Positions 1 to 10,810 of a DNA stretch of 64,000 bases are shown here, in pieces. The notes under the pieces are model-generated. The model saw only the letters and a program-made list of their open reading frames with translations. It ran no database searches and was not told where the DNA came from. The DNA is from Euborellia annulipes (taxonomy: Eukaryota > Arthropoda > Insecta > Dermaptera > Anisolabididae): assembly GCA_023213315.1 (NCBI GenBank), contig JAKCPI010014921.1, positions 1 to 64,000 of the forward strand, written 5' to 3'. The position numbers and the translations under genes are program-made. Numbering within the stretch: position 1 is the first letter of the stretch; each line of letters opens with the position of its first letter.

Positions 1-699
1 TCAAACAATAATAAATTTTAATTTTTTCTTTACCGAAAGTTCATTAGACGATTCCCTCTTAATAAATAAAAATTGCTTATTAATTTAAAAACCGTATTCT
101 ATTGAGACAGCGGAATTTTCATTTTGTTATTTATTTCCCTCTTTAATAACAAAACACATTAAACCTTATCGTTATTAAAATTTTTAATTTAAAGCCAATT
201 TTTCTAGATTTTTTTTATACATGAATATGAGCTTTTATATATTGATTCATGATAACATCAATAGATAACCATAATAATTATGATAAGGATATTAAGATCA
301 TAGTCAACATTATTTAATTTATCAAATATCTCGTCAATAAACTTCTCCAGTATATCAAAAATTATCTTTCGTTAATTAAAATAATATAGAATCTATGACC
401 ACATGTTTCGCCCTTATTGAGGGAATTTGAAGGATAACCATCCAAAAAGCAATATTTATCAAATTACATTGCAAATTGTGACTTATAAATTCAAAACTTG
501 ATGTTTACAATTAGATCTTTCTCTTGGAATTTGTTTAATTGCATGGAAGACGAAAGAAGGTTACTATCGTCATGGTCATGCCTCTCTTCTGGGCTTGTCC
601 TTAATAACACCTCAAACGTTTTATAAGCATAATTATTAATAACATTTTTGCCCTATATACTAAGGATAAAAAATAATTTAAAAGATATATATAAAAAAA
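1..699. other. AT-rich, nothing recognised
   Basis: No gene, repeat family or structure identified. Confidence 0.6.
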
Positions 700-1297
700 T
701 TTGATGTGGCTGGTCGCACAGCACACAACATTGTCTTACCTTCGGTAATCGAAAGTTGTTTTCTGTGCTTACACCAGATGTTTTTGTCTCGAGATATATT
801 TAGTTTCCATCGATATATCAAAATTCAAGATGTAAAATTTATAAGTATATTTTGTTACCAACAACCATTTCTCCTATCTTTCCAATGAAGTACAAGAGTA
901 AAGTGGTCTTCAAACAATTTTGAGAGCAAAATGAGAATATACATTTTGAAGAGCTTCTAAAAAAAAAATAATCGATTTTTGAATTTTAATCAAAATTGTT
1001 AAAGCAAATTTTGAGAAGATCGAAAAAAAAAGTACATCAGTAGTACTCTTTGGCCGATTTTGTTCAAAATCTTCGTGTTACGTCCCAGGGGGGTGGGTAC
1101 CTAACTTAATTATAAAATTTCAATCTCGTAGCTCTTTTCATTTTTGAGATATTTTGTTCACAGACAAACAGACCATGTCACGAAAAGCACTTTTTTGGAT
1201 TCAGGGGACCTTAAAATCTCGAAATCAAATTTTTCACATGAATTCAATACTTTCTCTCTATATATATTAACATATAGATAGTTAAGAGAAAGTAAAA
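700..1297 (+). repeat. Family B hairpin-ended repeat, near full length
   Basis: Begins with a CACAGCACACAAC...GAAAGTTG hairpin and ends with a CTTTCTCTATATAT...AGAGAAAG hairpin. Internal landmarks: AAAGTACATCAGTA, TTTTTTGGATTCAGGGGAC. No ORF. Internally shortened. Confidence 0.8.
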
Positions 1298-2700
1298 AAT
1301 TGGGTGTTTAGTTTTTACTATCATAATACCACTATATTATACTCAATTACCTTAATAGTGCTTAAAAAAAATTATTAAATATTTAAAAAAAAGAAGAAAT
1401 CGTTAAAAAAAATTGTAATTAACATCCTCAAAAATTTGTTCCTGATACTTTTTAAAAAATTCCAACATGTTATTGACCCTTCATCTTATTTCTATCTACT
1501 AAATAAAATAAAAAATAAATGGGAAAAATGCGTTTTAGAAAGAAAAATGAATTTGATTAACTGTCTAAATGAAACCTACACGTTTTTATTTCGCTTTCAT
1601 CGCACGGTTAAATTATTCATGAACCGGAGGAGAGGAACAACAGGTGTTGTTGTTGTTGTTGTTGTGATCCAAGCTACAGAAATAAAAGGAACAACAACCC
1701 ATCATCAGCGGCCATGACCTCTCATCTCGATTCAATCAGGAGGAACGTCATCGGGTTAAAAATAAAATTTGAATTTAGCTCCTTATTATTATATTATTAT
1801 TATTATTATGAACTAAGCTAGCTTGTCACGACTCAGAGCGAGTAATTTTTTTTTTTTTTAATTTTAAATGAGAAAAAAAGACCAAGAGGGGAAGGAACTT
1901 AAAATATTTTAGGTGCATTAAACCCTTTTGCATTAAAAATAAATGATGACTAAATAACTACATAACTTCTAAAAAGACTTTTTTAATGAATTATATTAAA
2001 ATAAATTCACTATTTTTATAAGAAAATTTTAATTATTTCGAATGTAAGTCTCGAGAGACAAATATTTGTCTTGCTAGACTAGAGACATATAGGAATATAA
2101 ACAACCTAAAAGAGGTATTCTCGACCATCTAGATTGCGCCAGGTTGACGGAGAAATTTGTGGCTTCGTATTTGAGTCGGATTCTCCCAAAAACGAATACC
2201 CAATTTTACCTTAAAATGTGTTTATCCATCAAAATCCCGACATCGAATTTTTGACATGAATCCAATACTTTCTAAGAAATAATTTCCATGCGGTGCAAAA
2301 ATTAGTTCCTTTTTTTTGTTTACTGGAAATGACGAACTTATTAAAATTTACTTCATAATTCTCATCGATTCTAATCGATTTGATCTTTTATTTGAAAATA
2401 AATAAAACTTAAGTGAATGTAATCTTCAAAAGATTCTTTATCATCATTAACAAGCAATCATTGAAATCGAAATCATACCTGTCGCTTTTTTTTTAACCAA
2501 GTTTATTTATGGATCATTTTATAAACCGAATAAAGCATCTATTCATATAGAATAATTGTCAATACCACAGACTTGATTTCATAAAGAATCTATTGATGAT
2601 TTATGTTTATACACATTGTTTCTCAACATTTTACAATGACAGAAAAAAATATGTCCTAAGGTTAAAAATATGCCTTTCAAAGTTTATTTTTAAAAAATAA
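1298..2700. other. Intergenic, low-complexity
   Basis: Contains GTT repeats (1643-1665), ATT repeats (1787-1809) and a family B scrap. The open frame ending at 1717 is composed of these repeats and is not a gene. Confidence 0.5.
2190..2275 (+). repeat. Family B 3' fragment
   Basis: Only the GACATCGAATTTTTGACATG...CCAATACTTTCT end remains. Confidence 0.6.
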
Positions 2701-2814
2701 TAATATGACTATAGGCCAAAATATTATAAGAATGGAACAGCTTAAAAGTCTCCTCTCTCTCTCAAAACCAAATTTTGTAAGATTTTTAATTGTGGGGTAT
2801 GACTTTGTGGCTGG

Positions 2815-3092
2815 AAGTATAATTAAGGCAAGGTCAAAAAAATTATTAAAACGTAGCCAAATATATTTCTTTTATTATCTCGTTCCAGGCTGACGTTTCG
2901 GGCACTGATTTCGACCATCTTAAGACCGCATGCCGAATGTGTGTCACTGAGATAGTATTTTTGATTTATTCTCGCCTCCGGCTCTGAAGATGGCATAGAT
3001 CAGTGGCCGAAACGTCAGCCTGGAATGGCATAACAAAAAAAAAAATATATCTGGCTACGTACATCTTGACATTTTTTTTGACTCCGCCTTTT
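2815..3092. mobile_element. Inverted-repeat element with hammerhead-like core (R1)
   Basis: Outer arms share GTCAAAAAAATT and GTAGCCA...AAATATAT motifs in inverted order; inner arms share the GGCTGACGTTTCGG block and its complement. The right arm on + (2975-3030) has CUGAAGA at 2984-2990, a GGC/GCC hairpin, GAA, ACGU and C, and AGCC after it pairs with GGCU before it. The left-arm copy on the minus strand is decayed (UUAAGA in place of CUGAAGA). Confidence 0.7.
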
Positions 3093-3127
3093 AATTGAAA
3101 CTCGATTATCTGGAACTCAGTTATATA

Positions 3128-3362
3128 TCGAGGAGACGATAAGCCGAGGGGATAAAGCAGTTAAGCTTATAATCCTGAGTTGAATACAACTCGAGTTCAA
3201 ATCCACCTCATGACAATAAATTATCCAACTCTATTTGAGATGCCTCCTCCTGAGGAAGGTAACGGGAACCCACCTCAGTATCATTCCCTTGAGAGTTACT
3301 CTTCTGAGTAACCACAACGTGTCAAGGCTCACTAATGACTAAGAATATAGAACCCTATATAT
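3128..3362 (+). mobile_element. tRNA-derived SINE, family D
   Basis: Head with A-box-like TAAGCCGAGGGG and B box GAGTTCAAATCC, of a long-variable-arm (Leu/Ser) tRNA type; body with GCCTCCTCCTGAGGAAG and ACCACAACGTG. The same element occurs inverted at 46.43-46.69 kb. Confidence 0.7.
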
Positions 3363-3694
3363 GAAATATATAGATTTTTTAAATTTCTATGAGTATGGTG
3401 TTGGGAGATCAAATGTCCCATGGCTTCCGGGAATCGTACCTGGGGTCGCCACTCTATTCGTGGCTCATTTATTTATTTCAAATTATGACCATATAAATTT
3501 CACTGTGAATTGAACTCCAAGCTGCTGACAATGTTAAGACCTCAATCAGGAGAAAAAGGACCCTTTGCATTAGTCTACCGAACCCTCACCACATCAACAA
3601 ATTTCAAAAGCTTATTTTCACGCCACAGGGGGGTGCCTAACTTAAATATAAAATTTCAACCTCCTAGATCAATTCCTTCATGCTTTAATTTGAA

Positions 3695-3706
3695 CACACA
3701 CACACA

Positions 3707-3768
<62 letters not shown>
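3695..3768. repeat. (CA)n microsatellite
   Basis: Almost pure CA, one GA interruption. It grew from the ACAGACAGAC segment of the host family B repeat. Confidence 0.95.
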
Positions 3769-3770
<2 letters not shown>

Positions 3771-3865
3771 ATGTTGCAAAAACCACTTTTTTGGATTCAG
3801 CGGATCTCAAATCGTGCATATCCATGAAAAAAATTTCGACATGGAATTTTTGACATGAAACCAAT

Positions 3866-4140
3866 ATTTTTTTTTTTTATAAAAAAAACATTCACACTTT
3901 TTCTCATTCACACTCACACTCACACACACATTCATACAGTCTTTTCGGCAACTGAGGCCATATAAGACTTTTTACGATATCCGTTATTAATAAATATACA
4001 TATATGGGGTCCAGGCATTCTTATTTAAGCTATTTGGTATCCAATTGGCTTAAATAAAATCATCGGACTGCCTGGGGTCCGAACCCGCGACGTTTGGTAT
4101 ATGAGGTTAGCACGCTAACCCCTCGCCATGCCCCGAGGGC
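3866..4140 (-). mobile_element. tRNA-derived SINE, family A
   Basis: On the minus strand: tRNA-like head with B box GGTTCGGACCC and an A-box-like GGTTAGC region, a body, GTGAGTG repeats and a poly-A end. A 13-bp target duplication AAACCAATATTTT flanks it (3858-3870 and 4141-4153), so it came in by target-primed retrotransposition into a family B repeat. Confidence 0.9.
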
Positions 4141-4169
4141 AAACCAATATTTTCTCTATAGTAAAAATT

Positions 4170-5190
4170 ATTAAATATTGTCAAGTATGGGTATTAATAT
4201 CTTATTCAAATGATTGGATCTTGAAAACTTTTTTTTTATTTGTATTTAAAATTTAATTATCCCAATTAATCTGAGAAATCGAGTTTCCACTTTGTTTTAA
4301 AATATAGTTTAACCCATCAAATAATTACATTTCTTCCCCGCCCCCTCACCCCCAAACCGTTACATAAAAATTTTATATTAATTTGTCTAATAATTTTTTT
4401 TTTCCATTGTTTCAGGTAAGCTTCCAATCTTCTCTTCGTCACTTTTCTTCTTCCGGTTCGTAAGTGGCATATATTTATTTTGATTGTTTTTGTTAAAATT
4501 TGATGGATGCATTCATTTTCTTATTCCTCATTTAGCTATTTTTAAAATAGACTATTTATTTTTTCCCCTTTTAAAAACAAACACAAAAATAGTTCCAATT
4601 TTGTGTTTAGCTCTAGTTGTATTTTTGTTTCGAATTTCAAAATAAACAAGCTATAATTCGTTTTTTTTTCCTCTACTTTCGCGCACCACCTTTTATTAAA
4701 TAAACAAATGAAAAAGAATAAAAAAAATGTAGGGTTGAAAATACAAAATTTATTAAGATAAATATATATTTTTAATGGATTAATCTTGATTGATCGTTGA
4801 GTTCTTTTTTTAATATGACTGTCTGTCTGTATATCGGATGTTTGTGGATATTTCCAGGAGATTAGACAGAGAAGCCGTAAAAGATGAAAAGACTCAGGGG
4901 GGCGAAAAAAGATCAAAAGCGATTAAAATTAGGGTTTCTACGAAATTAAATTTTAGTTAGTATCAACGACCTAATATTTATTTGAATGAAATTTATATTG
5001 AATAAATTTTAGATTTATTTTGATTTTCAATCAATGATATATTTTCAATTAAAAATCATACATTTATATTAAAAATTATAGAAATAATTCTTGACCTTAC
5101 TGATCTAATCAACAAAAAACTTGTTTATAGAACAAAGCGAAAGCATTTTGCCAAAACAAATTTCGCACCATCACTTTGACCTAGACCTTA
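4170..5190. other. AT-rich, nothing recognised
   Basis: The longest open frame (minus, 4542-4916) is Phe/Lys-rich AT sequence without homology. Confidence 0.5.
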
Positions 5191-5192
5191 CC

Positions 5193-5455
5193 CCAGGGGG
5201 GTTTATAGAAATTTTTTTGGGGGGGGGCCCCAAAAATTTTTTTTGCTGAATATTTTTTTTTTAAATTATATATTTTTTTTTTCACTAAATTTTTTGGAAA
5301 AATTTTTTTTTTTTTTTAATAAAGAAGTTCCTTCTTCGGAAAAAATTGTTGGGGTGGTGTTTTGTTTTTATTTATTTTTATATATTTGTATATGTGTGGG
5401 GAAAGGGGGGGGGGGGGCCCCCCCCCCCCCCCCCCTCCCCCCCCCTTACCCAATT
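5193..5455 (-). mobile_element. CAGGGGCG-family MITE, diverged
   Basis: Reverse orientation: GTTTATAGAAATTTTTTTGG start, CACTAAATTTTTTGGA middle, TATGTGTGGGGAAAGGGG end with long G and C runs (5404-5450). Confidence 0.6.
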
Positions 5456-5513
5456 TTACAAAATGAGGACTCACTTTCGAGGCACTAGTTAAAATTTTTT
5501 TCAAATTATTATT

Positions 5514-5763
5514 ATTTTTTTTAAACACTCACTTTTTTCCCATTCACCACACACATCACAGTCTTTTCGGCTACTTAGTCCATATAAGGCTTTTTACGAT
5601 AGTCAGTATTTTAGTATTGGGGGTCCAGGCATTCTTATTTAAGCCTTTTGCCCAAAGGGCTCCCTCGGAGGGCTTAAATAAAATCATCGGACTGTCTGGG
5701 ATCCGAACCCGCTACCCTTGGTATACAAGGCAGACGCGCTACCAACCATACCAAGCCCGAGGT
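5514..5763 (-). mobile_element. tRNA-derived SINE, family A (diverged)
   Basis: Same head, body and T-rich end as the 3.9 kb copy, with a CCCAAAGGGC/GCCC variation in the central stem. Minus orientation. Confidence 0.85.
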
Positions 5764-5771
5764 CGTTTTCG

Positions 5772-6218
5772 AATTATATAAAAAAAAGGAAGATGAAGAA
5801 AATAGACTTTAATCGGCCCAAAATTATTTATTACCAATGTCGACGTTTCGGGGACTATACGTCACCCATCCTCAGGACAAAGGTCGTAAAAAGTATTTCG
5901 TGCCTCCAGCACTCGTGTAATAATTACAACAATTATCTTGTTGTTTAAAATGATGGCTTGAGCTCACCATATAGCCAACTTGCATACAATTTGGCTATAT
6001 GGTGAGCTCAAGCCATCATTTTAAACAACAAGATAATTGTTGTAATTATTACACGAGTGCTGGAGGCACGAAATACTTTTACGACCTTTGTCCTGAGGAT
6101 GGGTGACGTATAGTCCCCGAAACGTCGACATTGGTAATAAATAATTTTGGGCCGAAAAGATTTTCTTCATCTTCCTGTAAATTAGACGGCTTTCCTCCAT
6201 ACGATTATATAAAAAAAA
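5772..6218. mobile_element. Long near-perfect palindrome with hammerhead-like cores in both arms (R2)
   Basis: About 200-bp arms match almost perfectly around a centre near 5985-5995. On + the right arm (6084-6136) has CUGAGGA at 6093-6099, an extra U, a GGG-GAC/GUC-CCC stem, GAA, ACGU and C17 at 6126. GACA...GGU after it pairs with ACC...UGUC before CUGAGGA, leaving a small internal loop. The minus-strand copy in the left arm (about 5833-5885) is identical. Confidence 0.75.
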
Positions 6219-7210
6219 GATTTTTAGACCTTTCTAGCAATTGCAAACCCCCAGGCAGAGGGGGAGCAGGGGGAGCTACATCCCCGGGGCTTGGGCCCTC
6301 CGAGGGGGCCCGGGCCCTTTGAGCACCATAAAATTCTAATAAAAAATAATTTTTATGGTTAAAATTTCAATTACAAAAAATAATTTTCATGAAATTTTTT
6401 TCCTAAGGGAGCCTTTAGCTCCAATCTTAAATATAATTATAGGCGGGGGGGGGGGGCGTATTATTATATAATCCCGGGACCCGTCAAGTCTGTCTGCGGT
6501 CCTGAGCAATTGTTAAAATTTTTCCTATAATTGAAATTGGTTTAATAGAGATCTAATAAGAATAAAGTCTCTCGATTGATTGGATTCGCTCGTTCTTAAT
6601 GGTCGTTGTCATTTTGTGAGTTTCGAGGTCGAATTCATCTCACTTCGCCATTCATTCAATTGATCAAGATGGAAAGAGAGAGCGGAAATGAAAGAAATAG
6701 AAATGAAGGGTCACTTCACTGATCATTATTAGATCATGGATATATATATTTTTTTTTCTTGACTTTCATAAATTCTTATTTAATAAGAGGATAACTAAAT
6801 TATCATTATATTTAATTGGAAAAATCATATACTGATTTAAAGAGGAAAAAAAATTTTTGTAAATCATGCGTGTTTGGGGAATTTATAGTAATTAGGAAAA
6901 TTGTCGATGTCTAGGTAATTTGAGGGCGAGTAAAAAAAAGTGCTTATTTCATCATTTTTTAAAGATATAACTAAACTCTTCTAAAATTTTGAGAGATTAC
7001 ATCAATCTTAAAAATAAATATAAATTAATAGGCAAATAACCTCTAGGAATTTTACGATTTTTTGACTAATTGAACTTATTTAAATCTAGAAAATGTCAAT
7101 TAAAATACAAGTGGTAGCTGTGAAGGAGGTCAGAGGGAGCCAAAAATAAAACAAAATTCTTTGATTGCTTGTCGATTATCATATGTAGGCCTATATAAAA
7201 ATATGACGTT
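6219..7210. other. Intergenic with a GC-rich fragment
   Basis: 6250-6320 holds CCCCGGGGCTTGGGCCC-type GC-rich sequence like the MITE ends; 6445-6456 is a G-run. Otherwise nothing is recognised. Confidence 0.4.
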
Positions 7211-7214
7211 AATA

Positions 7215-7440
7215 TTCTTGGGGTTAATGCACCCAGGGAGTGCAATTTTACCCAATCACAAACATATCCCGCAAATTTGCTATCTTAAACGATATATTGA
7301 CTGGCTAATGAACAGTCTGATGAATGAACGGTCTTCGGACCTTATGCACCCATTCCAAAAAAAAAAAGTCTATTTGAGCATTGATTGAAAAAATTAAATC
7401 CTTTTCAAACAAGGCTCTACCTAGATAATATGTTAATATG
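7215..7440 (+). mobile_element. SINE family E body (second copy)
   Basis: Shares GCAATTTTACCCAATC, TATCTTAAACGATATATTGA and CAAACAAGGCTCTAC with 38.65-38.79 kb, plus a short extra inverted piece (GAATGAACGGTCTTCGG). The tRNA-like head is mostly lost. Confidence 0.6.
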
Positions 7441-7681
7441 AATATATAAATTCCAACTTGATGAATAGGTATTAAATGATTTAATTTGAAAGAATTCTTA
7501 TGATACATTACTTGAATTAGATCATTATTTCAAGATTATATCATTTCGTCATTGATAAAGCTTCGCGGTATAGCTCTTATTTATTTTTTTTTTTTGAAAA
7601 GACGATAAACGTTAACTGAGTAGAATTAATAAATATAATGAAAAATTACACAATTATCTTATTCTACTATAACATAAATAA

Positions 7682-7788
7682 GAGAATTAAATTAAAGTAT
7701 GATACACAAGGTTTTCTGTTTCAATGATTTATTTATTTAACATCATTGAAACAGAAAACCTTGTGTATCATACTTTAATTTAATTCTC
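7682..7788. repeat. Perfect 47-bp stem, 13-nt loop hairpin
   Basis: 7682-7728 and 7742-7788 are exact reverse complements. The loop is TTATTTATTTAAC. No surrounding homology to the other elements. Confidence 0.9.
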
Positions 7789-7789
7789 C

Positions 7790-9000
7790 TATTAAAGGAT
7801 AATGTTTCAACTAGAGCCAACGGTTACCAGTTTAAAATTAATATAACATAAATATATCGTAGATACGGGCATTCCTGCTGAGATCAAACCGGTGATGTGT
7901 GGTTCGTTTCCACGCCGATTAGCCAGAAAATATAATTCTCCAAGAGTAGTTAATATTACATATTAATTATTTAGCTTTTTTTTATTTCTAACAAAATTAG
8001 TTTTTATAATTATTAAATTAGAGGATTATTTATTTATCTTTCGAATTTACATTACAAAAAAGAAATAGTAAAAATTTACATTTGCCATACAGTTTAACAA
8101 ATTTTATGTTTTATTTATTCATTCAATAATGAAATAAATTGTAGAATTTGTAAAACGTAATTAAGACCTATTAGTGAGGGGGAGTTTATTTATTTACACT
8201 CTTAACTTCCCACTCATAAATGAATGTATAAAAATATCTTGAAAAGCGAAGGGAACGTGAGGAGGGAACAAAACCGGTCGGTGTCAATTTGGCAACCATG
8301 TGGGCCGGTCTTTAGCATTCTTTCAAGTTAAGATTTTTTCTCGATAGTTTAATCATAAATAGTTAAGCCTTTTATACATATTCTATTATAAACCTAGAGT
8401 ATGTATTACATAGAAAATAGTACTAGCATGAATTCAAGTAATTTTTTAACCCATAATACAATATGAATTAACACATTTGTCTTAAATGCTCTATATTCGG
8501 ACCTTATTAAGATGTGTAAAATTTTTTTTTTTTTTTAGCGCCCTTTTAATACAAGCCTTTTTTTATTCTTCATATTAAATTTTCAAATAACTGTATCTAG
8601 CCGGACCTAATGTCTCTGATTTCTTTAACAAAAAACATTTCCTCTCAAAGAAGGCACGCCTGCGAGTTAGGCAAACCAAGCAGCACATTTGTATAGCCAG
8701 TCGTTTCTTTATTCAAAGCAGGCGGAATTAACTTTTGAATCTATTACAAGGAAAGAAACTTATTTATTTATAACCTATATATACAGAATATTATTCCTCA
8801 GTGGCCTCCTATTTAACTTTTTGACTAACTCCTATTTGGGATTTCAAAATGAAATTTTCACCCTTATAGAGGACTCCGAAAAAAATACTCCGTTCCTCGA
8901 ATTCCCAAAGGGTTTGGACACCTATGGAGACCGAAATTGCTAAACAGGTTCTTTTCCAAAACCGAGGTTCCGAATTTTCTTCGAAAAATCAAATTCGGAC
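7790..9000. other. AT-rich, nothing recognised
   Basis: The frame 8689-8943 shows no domain or codon signal that I can support. Confidence 0.45.
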
Positions 9001-9266
9001 TTTTTTTTTTTTTTTTTTTTAAACACTCACACTTTTTTCTCATTCACTCTCACATTCACACACCCATTTTGGCAACTTAGGCCATTTAAGACTTTTACGA
9101 TAACCGTTATTTAATAATATATATTTATTTGGGGTCCAGGCATTCTTATTTAAGCCATTTGGTATCCAAATGGCTTAAATAAAATCATCGGACTGCCTGG
9201 GGTCCGAACCCGCGACTTTTGGTATACGAGGTTAGCATGCTAACCTCTACACCAAGCCCCGAGGGC
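9001..9266 (-). mobile_element. tRNA-derived SINE, family A
   Basis: Starts with a 22-base poly-T on + and ends in the tRNA-like head with B box (complement of GGGTCCGAACC). The head contains the TTAGCATGCTAAC palindrome. Minus orientation. Confidence 0.9.
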
Positions 9267-10224
9267 TTTTTTTTAAAATTATTTAAGATCTTTCTTTATT
9301 TTTCATAAAATAATTACTAACTTCATCAAGTATTGAGTAATATCGAATTGAAGTGCTTCACTCAAGCTCTTGTTTAATTTGATATTCTTTGTTTTACGAC
9401 TTTGAATTTTATTTTGAAATTTAGTAGGTCACAAGTTTAGATAGATGAAGATGTCTTTTTGAAAAATTTATTTCATGTTGGATTGAGGTCTAGGGGGTCG
9501 AGTTCTTCTGGTTAGACTCAAACGCCACTGAAGGCGGGCTGCGCGGCTAGCTCCAGCTATATTATTTGAAAGATCCAAGTTCTCTCTTCTTGAACTTTGT
9601 ATACATGTTCATTCACACGACACTGATGCTTTAAATTAAATTTTCCTAACTATTTATTTATTTTTATTTGGTCTTTATCAAAATTTGTTTTAGTAATGAA
9701 AGGAAAGAAATACTTTCATAATTTCGCTCAAGCGATAAACAAACCCAGAGATCTAAGGTCTCCTATAACTGTAAACTGTTCCAATTTTTTCCCATGATTC
9801 TTAATTCGTGTTCGTTTTTATATCAATATGACCAATAAACTATCCGGAAATCGTTTTATATATTTTGGAAATTAATTTACCAAACGTTTTTGAAACATTT
9901 AATTGTGTAATAATGTTTTATGACAAATGAATTTCATTCGTGGGAAATCAGATTTTTCTGAGATAACAAACACACCTCATACAATATTGATATTTGAAAT
10001 GATTATGACAAAAAAGAAAATATTTGCTAATTAATTTAATTAAATAAATTTAACAAGGTAATTAATTTTCTTTTTATTTTCAAAGAGTAAAAAAAAAAAA
10101 CTACCAAAGCTAAAAATTAATTCTTAAAATAGTAAAATTCAAGTTCAATTCTCAGGAGATTTAAAGGTCGCTCGCGCATTCTTTGTCTGCTTTGTAACAA
10201 CTAAAGAAATATAAACACTGAGTT
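9267..10224. other. AT-rich, nothing recognised
   Basis: A short GC-richer tract at 9485-9550 has no clear identity. Confidence 0.45.
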
Positions 10225-10490
10225 CAGGGGCGTATATAGAAATTTTTTTCGGGGGGGGGGGGCTGAACTCAAAAATTTTTCTGCGGAAAATTTTTTTTTA
10301 AAGAAAGTAAATTATTTCCGCCCCGCCCTGCGAAAAATTTTGTTTTTTGCGGAAATTTTTCCCGGCCGTGAATATCATTAGAGGCACCAAATTTTTGCCG
10401 CCCCGCGAAGCATTTTTGCTTTTGCGGAACCAAAGTTCTTCACCCTGCGGAAAAAACATTTTTTCCCTGACTGAGTTTTGTGTTGCCCTT
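10225..10490 (-). mobile_element. CAGGGGCG-family MITE, diverged
   Basis: CAGGGGCGTATATAGAAATT start and TTTGCGGAACCAAAGTTCTT middle match the family; the interior has expanded TTTTGCGGAA/CCCCGCGAAG units; the far end is lost. Confidence 0.6.
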
Positions 10491-10650
10491 ATTTCACAAA
10501 AAAAAAAAATAATGAATTTATGTACGTACACTGTTAAAATTTTCGAGCCTATTCATACACATGTATAGGAAGTCTGTTACACAAACTGTTTATGAATATT
10601 CAATTTGGGTATATGGAAAGTTCATATACCAAAAATGAACTTTCATATTC

Positions 10651-10810
10651 GGGTATATGAAAAAATTCATTTTCGGGTATATGAATAAATTCATTTTTGG
10701 TATATGAAATTTAAATTACGGGTATATGAAAAAATTCATTTTCGGGTATATGAATAAATTCATTTTTGGTATATGAAATTTAAATTACGGGTTTATGAGA
10801 AATAATATAC
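10651..10810. repeat. 69-bp tandem repeat, about 2.2 copies
   Basis: Units start GGGTATATGAAAAAATTC at 10651 and 10720, with a partial third at 10789. Each unit itself contains three TATATGAA segments. Confidence 0.85.

Larger units (their letters stand above)
3600..4168 (+). repeat. Family B 3' half, interrupted by a SINE
   Basis: Family B landmarks from CAAAAGCTTATTTTCACG to ACCAATATTTTCTCTATA, containing an expanded (CA)n at 3695-3768 and SINE A at 3866-4140. Confidence 0.8.

Noticed and set aside
2888..3030. Rho-independent terminator or bacterial attenuator reading of the palindromes
   Set aside because: The genome is eukaryotic; the palindromes have a conserved internal core better explained by the hammerhead layout.
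3510..3827. ORF with a Thr-His repeat
   Set aside because: The reading of a (CA)n microsatellite inside a family B repeat.
4542..4916. 124-codon ORF on the minus strand
   Set aside because: AT-rich Phe/Lys composition, no domain, no splice context.
5316..5528. Gly/Pro-rich protein on both strands
   Set aside because: Produced by G and C homopolymer runs of a MITE; no codon signal.
10600..10810. CRISPR array
   Set aside because: The repeats are contiguous and AT-rich with no unique spacers.
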